A stretch of 64,000 nucleotides of DNA from Phyllobacterium calauticae (GCF_019991125.1 NZ_JAGENB010000002.1:806001-870000), one strand, 5' to 3'; positions 54,058 through 63,291 are shown, numbered from the stretch's first letter. Notes: generated by a model from the sequence alone, not told the origin. Program-made: numbers and translations.

Positions 54058-54171
54058 ATGTCATACCATAAGCGCCTCTTGGATCGAGAACTCCCTGCTG
54101 GGATCCTCTCGACAAAGGACGCGTTGGATGACGGTAACGCCTACGACAGCTGGCTGCACGCGCAACTGTAA
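54058..54171 (+). CDS. 37-residue ORF, possible truncated antitoxin
   Basis: MSYHKRLLDRELPAGILSTK followed by DALDDGNAYDSWLHAQL, then TAA. A very strong ribosome site (GGGAGGTGGG) lies seven bases before the ATG. The sequence has the look of the start of a type II antitoxin or RHH-type protein whose remainder is lost (the usual DxW/L-HAQL helix ends a first domain). No toxin is next to it. It may be a small real protein, a remnant, or chance. It is transcribed away from the SDR gene on the opposite strand. Confidence 0.35.
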   Translation: MSYHKRLLDRELPAGILSTKDALDDGNAYDSWLHAQL

Positions 54172-54287
54172 TTTGCCAACTAGGCCCGCATACCGTGCTT
54201 GTCAAGACACTGCTGGACGCCTGGCATGCGGATGCTCGCTCCTCGGATAGCACATTGCGGTATCTGGCCCGCATGCCGGCAAAGCAA

Positions 54288-54322
54288 AACCCGCACGGCC
54301 ATTGCTGCGGGCCATGCGGGTT
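54288..54322 (-). terminator. Intrinsic terminator after a 53-residue ORF
   Basis: Read on the minus strand: AACCCGCA-GGCC stem with one interruption pairing with GGCC-TGCGGGTT, followed by TTGCTTTG. It lies 18 bases past the stop of the small minus-strand ORF. Confidence 0.7.
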
Positions 54323-54339
54323 CGATCCAAAAGACGGGG

Positions 54340-54501
54340 TTATTGAGGGAAGGCGCCGGGAACCAGATCTGCGGGGCGACTGGACGCAGCGATCGGTTGG
54401 GATTCGCTTGCGGATTTGTTCTTGGCCAAAGCCTCGCGAAGCAACTGCCATTCGCGCTCGTGGCGCTGGTAGACTTCCTGTGGAACGGTCTTGATCGTCA
54501 T
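54340..54501 (-). CDS. 53-residue small protein
   Basis: A small open frame starting MTIKTVPQEVYQRHEREWQL and ending VPGAFPQ. GGAG lies nine bases before the ATG at 54501, and a strong terminator lies just after the stop, both supporting a real gene. It is mostly helical and charged in the first half and Ser/Pro/Ala-rich in the second, without a signal or membrane segment. I do not recognise a family beyond a vague resemblance to small Rhizobiales hypotheticals. Confidence 0.6.
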   Translation of the reverse strand: MTIKTVPQEVYQRHEREWQLLREALAKNKSASESQPIAASSRPADLVPGAFPQ

Positions 54502-54718
54502 TCTCTCATGCTCCGAATTGAATTGCCGGACGTGATAACGATCCAAATAGGCAAGAGTTCCGCAGTTCAAATCAACAATTGCGACGGTCTATTACAAAAT
54601 TAGCGGAGATGACGGAGATTTTAATTTCAATTTTCAACAAGTGATGTGATGCCATTTGCACTCCACTGCAAAATGGTCAGTAAAATCGATTTAAAGTATT
54701 GTTACTGCACCGCTTATT

Positions 54719-55156
54719 TCAGTTTTCATCATCTGATGAGAGCGCATTGCGGATATTTTCCGCCTCTGAATCTTTGAACGCCGGGAATATATCATTGCCG
54801 ATCAGGCTGTGGATTTCGCGCAGATACGGGCGCGCAGTCGCGGTCTGGCCGAGGGCGAGATAAGACCGCGCGATGGAAAGCGATGCCAGCGGTTGTCCGT
54901 GGCCGAGGCACCATTGACGGGCAATTTCGGATGTTGCGATGCTTTCGTCATATTGATCGACGTCGAAGAGCGCGGCGCCATAGCCGCTTTTGATCCAGAA
55001 GTTGATATCTGTCCCTTGCAGATGCTCGTCCGCGATGCGCGAAGCCTTTTCCCAGTGTTTGACCGCGTGCAGATGGTCGCCGGCTGCGCCGAGACGAATG
55101 CCTTCATTGGCCTGATCGAAAGCTTCCCGTTCCCTTGGGTGCATGGAGTGGGTCAT
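54719..55156 (-). CDS. TPR-like helical-repeat protein
   Basis: About 145 residues, composed of helical pairs that resemble tetratricopeptide repeats: EREAFDQANEGIRLGAAGDHLHAVKHWEKASRIADEHL, then a second unit with SGYGAALFDVDQYDESIATSEIARQWCL and a third with LASLSIARSYLALGQTATARPYLREI. The order and spacing suggest a three-repeat scaffold. The start at 55156 (ATG) is chosen because the longer frame is Arg-rich and lacks homology. It is 43 bases downstream of the GGDEF gene on the same strand and may share its operon. Confidence 0.65.
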   Translation of the reverse strand: MTHSMHPREREAFDQANEGIRLGAAGDHLHAVKHWEKASRIADEHLQGTDINFWIKSGYGAALFDVDQYDESIATSEIARQWCLGHGQPLASLSIARSYLALGQTATARPYLREIHSLIGNDIFPAFKDSEAENIRNALSSDDEN

Positions 55157-55199
55157 TGCTGGAGCACCCCTATGAAAGCTGCCGGGCCGGTGCGCACAG

Positions 55200-55751
55200 C
55201 TAACTGGAGCGGCGTTCGGAATAGCGGCGATAGACACCTCTGCCGGCGTTCTTGGCGATGTAGAGCGCCGCATCGCCACACCAGAGCAGGCTCTCCGGCG
55301 TCTGCCCGTCACGCGGGGCCAGAGCCGCGCCGATCGTTGCGGTTATCCGGATCGGGGCATCGCCGCCCAAATCATAGGGCTGCGAGATCGATCCGATGAT
55401 CCGGTCGGCAACGCGGGCAGTTTCTTCAGACGTTACCTGGACCAGCACAATTGCAAACTCGTCGCCACCAAGACGATACACAACATCGTTCTTGCGCAGA
55501 CAGGACTGAAGCCGGTCAGCAACCAGTTTTAGAAGATTATCGCCTTCGCTGCGGCCATGTTGTTCATTGATGATCTTGAAGTTGTCAATATCGATGCAGA
55601 GAATGGCAAATTCAATGCGGTCAACGAAGTCACTTTCGCCGTACGATGCGCAAAGACTATCAAGATGTTCTTCGAGCGCATCCCTGTCGGCCAGTCCGGT
55701 GAGTTCGTCGTGACTGACGGGGAAATCGCCTAGTCCTTTGAAATCAATCAT
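55200..55751 (-). CDS. Stand-alone diguanylate cyclase (GGDEF)
   Basis: A 183-residue GGDEF protein without sensory domain. GGDEF is at 95-99, the feedback I-site RxxD (RKND) at 86-89 with the correct five-residue spacing, and DELTGLADRDALEEHL opens the domain. DxD (CIDIDNFK) metal site at about 52-58. It should make cyclic di-GMP and be product-inhibited. With little more than the catalytic domain, it probably depends on partners for control. It precedes the TPR-like gene on the same strand. Confidence 0.92.
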   Translation of the reverse strand: MIDFKGLGDFPVSHDELTGLADRDALEEHLDSLCASYGESDFVDRIEFAILCIDIDNFKIINEQHGRSEGDNLLKLVADRLQSCLRKNDVVYRLGGDEFAIVLVQVTSEETARVADRIIGSISQPYDLGGDAPIRITATIGAALAPRDGQTPESLLWCGDAALYIAKNAGRGVYRRYSERRSS

Positions 55752-56324
55752 TTACGCATAATTCCTATCGCCGCTTACCGATTCCTTCTGCCTGCTTGTG
55801 ACAATGGCAGGTGCTTGCTGTCAGTTCAATAACAGAATTGGGTGCATGCGTGAGCGGAAAACAATGGCAAGGTAAATAAAACTGACTTTACTTTCGCTAC
55901 TTTACCACGAATTTTCGATCAATTCGACACCTCTTTCTTGCGCTGCAACAGGACACCCTCTTTCAATGCCGCGCGGGGCCAATCCTGCGGTTGCCGGGCC
56001 TTTGCCGGGGGGTATCGGTCGTTGCGAATCTCATGTCCGCCACGGTGAAAGAATCGCCTGATTACAGGCTGTTGCCGGTGATTTGCCCGTGAAAAAATGC
56101 GACAAGAGTTGCACAAAGATTACGCTGCGCGAGAAAGATGCGATATTTGCGTGCAAATGGCCCGTGTGTTGCCTCGCCACGGCAGACATTGATTGACGGT
56201 GGCTTAATTTTTTGCCACATCCTGTCCTAAATTATTGCTTCTGCTGAAATCATCCAGCAGGAGCCAGTTACGCGCTTGCAAGCGCTCTGTGTTGCAAGTG
56301 CCTTGCCAGGAAAGCTTGTGGACC
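55752..56324. other. Intergenic region before pcm with inverted repeats
   Basis: About 570 bases without a convincing gene; a 65-codon frame at 55919-56116 on the minus strand has no support. It holds the promoter regions of the GGDEF gene (minus) and pcm (plus). Confidence 0.4.
56199..56285 (+). promoter_or_regulatory. Hairpin-rich leader of pcm
   Basis: Three elements: inverted repeat GTGGC/GCCAC (56199-56218), hairpin CTGCTG/CAGCAG (56241-56260), and a perfect 14-bp palindrome GCGCTTGCAAGCGC (56272-56285), 40 bases before the start codon. TTGACG at 56193-56198 could be a -35 element. Confidence 0.4.
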
Positions 56325-56999
56325 ATGACGCTGAACTTTGAAGATCTTCGCATCAAGATGGTCGACAATCAGTTGCGTACGACTGATGTGACCGACAAAC
56401 CGTTGCTTCAGGCCTTCCTCGATGTTCCCCGTGAAAAATTCGTGCCAAGCGTCCGTCAGCCACTCGCCTATATCGACGAGGATGTTCTGGTGTTGGGTGC
56501 AACCGCGGAATCGGGTGCGCGTTACCTGATGCAGCCTTCGCCTTTCGCCAAGCTTGTGCAATTGGCCAATGTCCAGCCCGAGGATGTGGTTCTCGATGTC
56601 GGTTGCGCAACCGGATACTCGGCCGGGGTGCTTTCGCGCATCGCCGGATCGGTGATCGCGATTGAAAACGACCAGACTCTTGCCGAGCAGGCGACTGCCA
56701 CATTGGCGCAGCTTGGTTATGATAATGTGGTGGTGGTTAGCACGCCGCTGCAAAAAGGGTATGCTGCGGAAGCGCCCTATGATGTGATTCTGTTTGAGGG
56801 TGGCATTGATCATGTTCCTGGTCCATTGTTTGACCAGCTGAAGGATGGGGGACGCCTCGTTGCCGTTGAAGGCGCGGGCAATTCCGGTCAGGCCATGATT
56901 TATGTCAAGAATGACGGGGTAGTATCGGGCCGTCCTGCTTTCAACTCTGCCGTGAAGCCGCTTCCCGGTTTTGAGAGGGTGCCTGAGTTCGAGTTTTGA
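56325..56999 (+). CDS. pcm: Protein-L-isoaspartate O-methyltransferase family protein
   Basis: A 224-residue SAM-dependent methyltransferase of the PIMT family. MVDNQLRTTDVTDKPLLQAFLDVPREKFVP at the start and YIDEDVLVL are family hallmarks; the SAM motif I is DVVLDVGCATGYSAGVLSRI. The gene lies directly upstream of a TolC homologue, a conserved arrangement in Rhizobiales (from memory). The start at 56325 is set by homology. The branch lacks some PIMT motif details, so true repair activity is likely but not certain. Confidence 0.88.
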   Translation: MTLNFEDLRIKMVDNQLRTTDVTDKPLLQAFLDVPREKFVPSVRQPLAYIDEDVLVLGATAESGARYLMQPSPFAKLVQLANVQPEDVVLDVGCATGYSAGVLSRIAGSVIAIENDQTLAEQATATLAQLGYDNVVVVSTPLQKGYAAEAPYDVILFEGGIDHVPGPLFDQLKDGGRLVAVEGAGNSGQAMIYVKNDGVVSGRPAFNSAVKPLPGFERVPEFEF

Positions 57000-57147
57000 G
57001 TGTCGCACATGAGACAAAAGTGCAACGGTTGACCACTTTGTTCGCATATCGAAAAATGTGCCGGTGGGTCATCTTGCAAATTGAAAGCGAATGAACGACA
57101 TGTGGTCGAACCAATCGGTTCGGTCTGGGGTTTCCAAGTTTTAGAGA

Positions 57148-58539
57148 ATGAAGGGGTTTATGGTGTTCATACCGGGTAAGCGAGTACTCACCGCAGCACT
57201 GCTGTCGGCGACGGTCTTGACCTCTGCGCCTTCAATGGCAGAAACGATCTTTGGCGCGATGTCCAAGGCGTATGACAACAATTCGACCCTCAATGCTGAT
57301 CGCGCCGGTGTGCGGGTGACGGATGAGGGCGTTGCGATCGCCAAATCCGGCTATCGCCCGACAGTTTCGGCGACAGCCGGTTTGACGGCTACGTCACGCC
57401 GAATTGATGGGGGCAACACCAGCAACTCGAATGTCGGTACGTTCGGCATCTCCCTCAATCAGACGCTGTTTGACGGTTTCCAGACCAAGAACAACGTCGC
57501 GTCGGCCAAGACCCAGGTTCTGGCCGCCCGTGAAAACCTGCGCAACAACACACAGAATCTGCTGTTCAGCGCTGCACAGGCCTATATGGATGTGTACATG
57601 TTCCGGCAGATTGTGGTTCTGCGTCAGAAAAACCTGGAATTCCTTGACGAGCAGCTGCGCGCCGCCCGTGCGCGTTTCGATGTCGGTGAAGGCACCCGCA
57701 CGGACGTTGCCCAGGCCGAAGCACAGAAGGCCTCGGCAGTGGCCACGTTGAACGTCGCCCGTTCAGACGTCAAAACCGCTGAAGCCACCTATATCCAGAT
57801 TGTCGGTGCAGCGCCGACAGGGCTGAAGCCAGCGAGCATTGCCTCAAAGCACCTGCCGAAATCGATGGACTCCGCCTTTGCCATTGCAGCAAAGGATCAT
57901 CCGGGAATTCTCGCAACGCAGTACGCTCTTGACGCCGCGGGCTATTCGGTGAAGTCGAATGAAGGCGCCTTGCTGCCGCAGATCGGCCTGAGCGGCGGTG
58001 TGACCCGCACGGATGTGTTTTCGGGCAATGACTCGTCGCAGAACGACGGAACGGCAGCATCGGCCGGCATTACGCTGACCATTCCGATCTATAGCGGCGG
58101 CCGTACGCCGGCACTTGTCCGTCAGGCCAAGGAAACCGCCGCACAGCGCCGGATCGAAGTGGATGTGACCCGCGACAGCGTGCGTCAGGCGATTGCCAAG
58201 GCATGGTCGCAGCTGGAAGCCGCCAAGGCATCCATTGTTGCACAGAAAGCCGTGATCTCGGCTGCCCAGCTCGCCTTGAACGGCGTCATCGAGGAACGCA
58301 AGGTTGGTCAGCGCACCACGCTCGATGTCTTGAACCAGCAGGCTCAGGTTTTGTCCGGGCAGATTGCCCTGGCTCAGGCTGAACATGACAGTGTTGTCAC
58401 AAGCTATGCCGTTCTGCTTGCGGTCGGCCGCCTGCTGCCGGAACAGATCGGCCTGCAGGTCGCCCAATACAAGCCGGAAGAGCATTACGACGCCGTCAAG
58501 GACAAGTGGTTCGGATTGCGCACGCCGGACGGCCGCTAG
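57148..58539 (+). CDS. tolC: TolC-family outer-membrane export channel (BepC-like)
   Basis: A 463-residue outer-membrane efflux channel. Signal peptide to about residue 31 (PSMAE), then two repeats of OEP domain: ETIFGAMSKAYDNNSTLNADRAGVRVTDEGVAIAKSGYRPTVSATAGL and IAAKDHPGILATQYALDAAGYSVKSNEGALLPQIGLSGGV, separated by coiled-coil helices (for example ARARFDVGEGTRTDVAQAEAQKASA). It would form the common exit duct for RND and type I exporters. Start ATG 57148 is the family-typical one; a second ATG lies four codons on. Confidence 0.92.
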   Translation: MKGFMVFIPGKRVLTAALLSATVLTSAPSMAETIFGAMSKAYDNNSTLNADRAGVRVTDEGVAIAKSGYRPTVSATAGLTATSRRIDGGNTSNSNVGTFGISLNQTLFDGFQTKNNVASAKTQVLAARENLRNNTQNLLFSAAQAYMDVYMFRQIVVLRQKNLEFLDEQLRAARARFDVGEGTRTDVAQAEAQKASAVATLNVARSDVKTAEATYIQIVGAAPTGLKPASIASKHLPKSMDSAFAIAAKDHPGILATQYALDAAGYSVKSNEGALLPQIGLSGGVTRTDVFSGNDSSQNDGTAASAGITLTIPIYSGGRTPALVRQAKETAAQRRIEVDVTRDSVRQAIAKAWSQLEAAKASIVAQKAVISAAQLALNGVIEERKVGQRTTLDVLNQQAQVLSGQIALAQAEHDSVVTSYAVLLAVGRLLPEQIGLQVAQYKPEEHYDAVKDKWFGLRTPDGR

Positions 58540-58755
58540 GCCTCGAACCTGTTGTTGGAACTATTCCCATGCCGCCGGTGTCATCACGCCGGCGGCATTT
58601 TCACGCGCGGATGGCCGGTTGCGTGCCGTTCCAGAAAAGTCTGTGGGTTAGGCCGTATTCTCCGCCGCAGGGATTCTCAAAGACAATGTAAGCCTCTACA
58701 CTGAATGCAGATTCGTTGCTCGGCAGCGAAACAAGATGTAGTAGGCGAGAGTATC

Positions 58756-59583
58756 ATGGCACAATCCTCCAGCGTGGCGCGTGAACCTTCTATGGAAGAG
58801 ATTCTCGCCTCGATCCGTCGTATCATTGAAGAGAGTGATACAACGCGGACAGAGGCTGGTGTGCCGACGCCGGTCAATTCCGATGTTCCAGTTCCTGCCA
58901 GCGCAATCCAGACGCCGCTTTACGCCCATGATGCAAGCGAAGAGGAGGCGGAATTGCCGCCGCGCGAAGGCATTGCCGTTTCGCATCCGCTGCCGCATGC
59001 CTACGAAGCGCCATTGGGCAGGCCGTTCTCGTCGCTGCAGTCCAAGCTTGTCGAGCGCGAAGCGGTCGTAACGCCGCCGGAACCGCAGCCGGAGGTATTG
59101 AAGGCCCCGTTTGCCCCCGAGCCCGTCATTGACGAACCGGCGGATTATGCCGTGCCCGAGCCCGAGGCTTTTGCAGCGCCTGAACCTTTGATTGAAATTC
59201 AAACGCCTGTTGTCCCCGTGCCGCCGCAGATACCGGTTGTCGAACGGGAGGCTCAGGCCGAAGCATTGGATCCGGCGCCGGAAGTCGAACCGGTTGTACC
59301 GGCACCTGAAGCATCCGAGGCTGCCATCGGCGACGAGGTTTCTCTCGATCTCGAGCGTGCGCTGGAGCCGATCCTGTCGGAAGCGACGGAACGTCAGGTC
59401 AGTGCCGCGTTTGACGATCTTTCCTTTGCCGTACAGCACGAGCAGCGCCGGTCCTTCGATGACATCGCGCAGGAAATCATGCGGCCCTTGCTGCAGGACT
59501 GGCTCGACAACAATCTTCCCAATCTGGTCGAGCGGCTGGTGCGTGAGGAAATCGAGCGCGTGGCGCGGGGCGCCAAGCGCTGA
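58756..59583 (+). CDS. popZ: PopZ-like polar organizing protein (DUF2497)
   Basis: A 275-residue acidic protein. Short conserved N-terminal helix EPSMEEILASIRRIIEE, a long Pro/Glu-rich disordered linker (about residues 30-195) and the C-terminal oligomerisation segment PLLQDWLDNNLPNLVERLVREEIERVARG are the PopZ/DUF2497 plan. PopZ forms polar hubs that tether chromosome origin and cell-cycle regulators. It is in the conserved tolC - popZ - valS order. The start at 58756 gives the family N-terminus. The linker length is typical of Rhizobiales. Confidence 0.9.
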   Translation: MAQSSSVAREPSMEEILASIRRIIEESDTTRTEAGVPTPVNSDVPVPASAIQTPLYAHDASEEEAELPPREGIAVSHPLPHAYEAPLGRPFSSLQSKLVEREAVVTPPEPQPEVLKAPFAPEPVIDEPADYAVPEPEAFAAPEPLIEIQTPVVPVPPQIPVVEREAQAEALDPAPEVEPVVPAPEASEAAIGDEVSLDLERALEPILSEATERQVSAAFDDLSFAVQHEQRRSFDDIAQEIMRPLLQDWLDNNLPNLVERLVREEIERVARGAKR

Positions 59584-59597
59584 TTTCATTCCAGCGG

Positions 59598-59939
59598 CTA
59601 TCTGCCCTGAATCACCTTGAACGCACCCGGCGTAAGGTTGCCATTGCTCACGGAATTGACATCAGCACGGGTGAGCTTGCCGCTGACAATGCCTTGAACC
59701 AGTCGTTTGCACAGGATCGTTGGCATGCTCGAAACGCTCAGTCCTGATATGACGGCTATGTTCTGGCGACTTTTCATCGGCATGTTGCCGAACATATTGG
59801 AGCAGTGTCCTATTTCGGCTTTTTGCCTCTCGGGTTTTGCCAGGAGGCCTTGTACTTCCTTATACCGGCCTTCAGATACCCCGCAGCCAGCCAGAATTGT
59901 CACAGCAGTGCATGCTGCGATGAGCTTGTAAAATTTCAT
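59598..59939 (-). CDS. Small lipoprotein
   Basis: A 113-residue protein with a clear lipobox: ILAGC at residues 14-18 after a short hydrophobic leader (MKFYKLIAACTAVT). AGGGGGAAAGC is a strong ribosome site before the ATG at 59939. The mature part contains RYKEVQGLLAKPERQKAEIGHC and two more cysteines. No family recognised. It is encoded opposite to the popZ-valS block, between these genes. Confidence 0.7.
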   Translation of the reverse strand: MKFYKLIAACTAVTILAGCGVSEGRYKEVQGLLAKPERQKAEIGHCSNMFGNMPMKSRQNIAVISGLSVSSMPTILCKRLVQGIVSGKLTRADVNSVSNGNLTPGAFKVIQGR

Positions 59940-60107
59940 GCTTTCCCCCTGAACAGTCGGCGATGTGCGACAGTTCATTCGGTAGCGTCCCGATCTTCTA
60001 AGTCAAGATTGCATCGTCGACATTCGCCAAGTCATCATTGACTTATGTCCAGCCATTCGGTTTACACCGTAGCTAACCTTTTTCCGCAAAAATGACGGAC
60101 TATTCGC

Positions 60108-62894
60108 ATGCTTGAGAAGACCTATGATGCCGCGGCCATAGAGCCGAAGATCGCAGAACGCTGGGATGACGCTGGCGCATTCAAGGCCGGAGCCGGTTCG
60201 AAGCCCGGCGCGGATCCCTTCGCCATCGTCATTCCGCCGCCGAACGTGACCGGTTCGCTGCACATGGGCCATGCGCTGAACAACACGATTCAGGACATTC
60301 TCGTGCGCTTCGAGCGTATGCGCGGCAAGAACGTGCTGTGGCAGCCGGGCATGGACCATGCGGGTATTGCGACGCAGATGGTTGTCGAGCGCCAGCTGAT
60401 GGAGCGCCAGCAGCCGGGCCGCCGCGCCATGGGCCGCGAGAAGTTCGTGGAGCGGGTGTGGGAATGGAAATCCGAGTCCGGCGGCATCATTGCCGGCCAG
60501 TTGAAGCGTCTGGGCGCGTCCTGCGACTGGTCGCGCGAACGCTTCACCATGGACGAGGGGCTGTCGAAGGCGGTTCTGGAAGTTTTCGTGACGCTCTACA
60601 AGCAGGGGCTGATCTACAAGGACAAGCGGCTGGTCAATTGGGATCCGAAGCTGCTGACCGCAATTTCAGACATTGAAGTCGAGCAGCGCGAAATCAAGGG
60701 CCATCTCTGGCATTTCCGCTATCCGCTCGAGAACGTGGCTTTCGATCCGGAAAACCCGCATACCTATATCGTTGTTGCGACCACCCGGCCGGAAACCATG
60801 CTGGGCGATACGGGCGTTGCCGTTAATCCGGCCGATGAGCGCTATCATGCCGTCCTCGATAATAATGTCCTGCTGCCGCTGGTTGGCCGTCTCATCCCCA
60901 TCGTTGCGGATGATTACGCTGATCCGGAAGCCGGGTCTGGCGCGGTCAAGATCACACCCGCGCATGACTTCAACGATGCGGAAGTCGGCAAGCGCAACGA
61001 TCTGCGGCAGATCAATATTCTCAATACCGACGCCTCGATCTTCTTGAAGGATAACAACGACTTCCTCGAAGGATTGGAGAAATCGAGTCATCTCGATCAG
61101 CTGATTCATGCGCTCGATGGCAAGGATCGCTTTGCTGCGCGCAAGCTGATTGTCGCGATGATGGAAGAGGGCGGCTATCTCGAAAAGATAGAAGATCACA
61201 CGCATATGGTCCCGCATGGCGACCGCGGTGACGTGCCGATCGAGCCTTATCTCACGGACCAGTGGTATGTGAACGCGGCGGAACTGGCCAAACCAGCCAT
61301 TGCCAGCGTGCGCGAGGGCCGCACCAATTTTGTGCCGAAGAACTGGGAAAAGACCTATTTCGAGTGGATGGAAAACATCCAGCCCTGGACGATTTCCCGC
61401 CAGCTCTGGTGGGGGCATCAGATTCCGGCGTGGTATGGCCCGGATGGCCAGGTCTTCGTTGAAAAGACTGAGGAAGAAGCGCTCAGCGCTGCGATTCAGC
61501 ATTATCTGGCGCATGAGGGGCCGATGAAGGCCCATGTGCAGAACCTTCTCGAAGACCTGAAACCCGGCGATATTCTCACGCGCGACGAAGACGTGCTCGA
61601 CACCTGGTTCTCGTCGGCGCTGTGGCCGTTCTCGACGCTGGGCTGGCCGGACAAGACACCGGAGCTTGCCACCTATTATCAGACCGATGTGCTGGTCACC
61701 GGTTTTGACATCATCTTCTTCTGGGTCGCCCGCATGATGATGATGGGCCTGCATTTCATGAACGAGGAGCCGTTCCACACCGTCTATGTCCACGCGCTGG
61801 TGCGCGACAAGAACGGCGCCAAGATGTCGAAGTCGAAAGGCAACGTCATCGATCCCCTGGATCTGATCGACGAATATGGCGCCGATGCCCTGCGGTTCAC
61901 GCTTGCCATCATGGCGGCACAGGGCCGCGACGTGAAGCTCGATCCGAGCCGCATTGCCGGATATCGCAATTTCGGGACAAAACTCTGGAATTCGACACGT
62001 TTCGCCGAGATGAACGGCGTTGCGCGCAATCCGGCTTTCCGGCCGCAGGACGCAAAGCTCACGGTCAACCGCTGGATATTGACGGAGCTGACCAATGCGG
62101 TGCGCGACGTCACCGACGGCATCACGAGCTATCGCTTCAACGAAGCCGCCGGTGCGGCATACCGGTTCGTCTGGAATCAGTTCTGCGACTGGTACATTGA
62201 ATTGCTGAAGCCGGTGTTCAATGGCGAGGATGCGGAAGCCAAGGCGGAAGCACAGGCCTGCGCCGCTTATGTCCTCGATGAAATCTACAAGCTGCTGCAT
62301 CCGTTCATGCCGTTCATGACGGAAGAGCTCTGGGCGCATACGGCCGGCGAGGGACAAATGCGCGATACCTTGCTTTGCCATGCCGGCTGGCCGGAGCCGG
62401 ATTTCCTCGACGGGGAAGCCGCTGCGGATATCAACTGGCTGATCGATCTGGTGACGGGCATCCGTTCGGTCCGGGCAGAAATGAATGTTCCTGCCTCTGC
62501 CACGGCGCCGCTGGTGGTCGTCGGGGCGCGTGACGTGACCAAGGAGCGATTGGTGCGCCATGAAGCTTCGATCAAATGGCGCGCGCGTGTTGAAACGATC
62601 GAGCTCGCCGATGAAGCCCCCAAGGGCTCGGCGCAGTTTGTTATCGGCGAGGCGACGGCATGCCTGCCGCTTGGCAGCCTGATCGACGTGAAGGCGGAAG
62701 TTGCCCGCCTTGGCAAGGAAGCCGGGAAAATCAACGAGGAAATCGACAAGATCGGCAAGAAGCTTGGCAATGAAAAATTTGTTGCCAATGCAAAGCCGGA
62801 AATTGTCGAGGCGGAGCGCGAGCGGCTGGTCGAGCTGCAGGCATCCATCGAAAAGATTACAACGGCTATACGTCGCGTCAGCGAAGCCGGCTGA
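60108..62894 (+). CDS. valS: Valyl-tRNA synthetase
   Basis: A 928-residue class I synthetase charging tRNA-Val. HIGH motif appears as PPNVTGSLHMGHALN near residue 45, KMSKS as GAKMSKSKGNV near 570, with the connective editing domain between and the C-terminal coiled-coil domain ending around LGKEAGKINEEIDKIGKKLG. Full-length, with all regions present. It is an essential gene; its position after popZ follows a common Rhizobiales order. Confidence 0.98.
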   Translation: MLEKTYDAAAIEPKIAERWDDAGAFKAGAGSKPGADPFAIVIPPPNVTGSLHMGHALNNTIQDILVRFERMRGKNVLWQPGMDHAGIATQMVVERQLMERQQPGRRAMGREKFVERVWEWKSESGGIIAGQLKRLGASCDWSRERFTMDEGLSKAVLEVFVTLYKQGLIYKDKRLVNWDPKLLTAISDIEVEQREIKGHLWHFRYPLENVAFDPENPHTYIVVATTRPETMLGDTGVAVNPADERYHAVLDNNVLLPLVGRLIPIVADDYADPEAGSGAVKITPAHDFNDAEVGKRNDLRQINILNTDASIFLKDNNDFLEGLEKSSHLDQLIHALDGKDRFAARKLIVAMMEEGGYLEKIEDHTHMVPHGDRGDVPIEPYLTDQWYVNAAELAKPAIASVREGRTNFVPKNWEKTYFEWMENIQPWTISRQLWWGHQIPAWYGPDGQVFVEKTEEEALSAAIQHYLAHEGPMKAHVQNLLEDLKPGDILTRDEDVLDTWFSSALWPFSTLGWPDKTPELATYYQTDVLVTGFDIIFFWVARMMMMGLHFMNEEPFHTVYVHALVRDKNGAKMSKSKGNVIDPLDLIDEYGADALRFTLAIMAAQGRDVKLDPSRIAGYRNFGTKLWNSTRFAEMNGVARNPAFRPQDAKLTVNRWILTELTNAVRDVTDGITSYRFNEAAGAAYRFVWNQFCDWYIELLKPVFNGEDAEAKAEAQACAAYVLDEIYKLLHPFMPFMTEELWAHTAGEGQMRDTLLCHAGWPEPDFLDGEAAADINWLIDLVTGIRSVRAEMNVPASATAPLVVVGARDVTKERLVRHEASIKWRARVETIELADEAPKGSAQFVIGEATACLPLGSLIDVKAEVARLGKEAGKINEEIDKIGKKLGNEKFVANAKPEIVEAERERLVELQASIEKITTAIRRVSEAG

Positions 62895-63209
62895 TCAAAC
62901 TAATCATTTTGGGCTAATTGATTCTCAATTTGATTGAATTATTCCGTGCTCCCCTTGAATGACGGGGGAGCACACCCCATTTTCGACAGTCATTCGCCCC
63001 AATTCGGTCATTTTTGGCCGCCGTTGCATTTGAGCAACATTGCCGTTTTTTTGCTGAAAATCAGCTGTTTCCGACCTCAAGCAAGGGTCTGCCGCTGAAA
63101 AAATCAGGGAAACCCTGGCGAAAAGTCACGAAATTTCGATGTTTTAAAAATTTGTGCTTCGGACCTGTTCACAAGCCCTCTCGCAAACAAGTTGCACGAT
63201 TCGCCCGCT
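62895..63209. other. Intergenic region between valS and fadL gene
   Basis: No credible gene. Contains a hairpin at 62946-62973 that may end the valS transcript, then AT-rich sequence up to the operator-like repeat. Confidence 0.4.
62946..62973 (+). terminator. Possible valS terminator
   Basis: A 9-bp stem GTGCTCCCC with GGGGAGCAC; tail ACCCCATTTT is only weakly T-rich. Confidence 0.4.
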
Positions 63210-63236
63210 TTGTTACCTATTACGTATTGGTAACAA
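63210..63236 (+). promoter_or_regulatory. Inverted repeat upstream of fadL-type gene
   Basis: Perfect 8-bp arms TTGTTACC (63210-63217) and GGTAACAA (63229-63236), with an 11-base centre that itself contains TACGTA. It is 55 bases before the start codon, where a dimeric regulator such as a FadR/TetR-type repressor could bind. Confidence 0.5.
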
Positions 63237-63291
63237 TTTTGCTGGACTTTGATCGCGGGTTCAGAGGTTTTCAGGTCTCGGGGAGGACTTA

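Noticed and set aside
55919-56116. 65-codon minus-strand ORF before pcm
   Set aside because: Arg/His-rich, no ribosome site and no recognisable pattern.
60666-62561. Long minus-strand frame opposite valS
   Set aside because: Shadow of a full-length valS.
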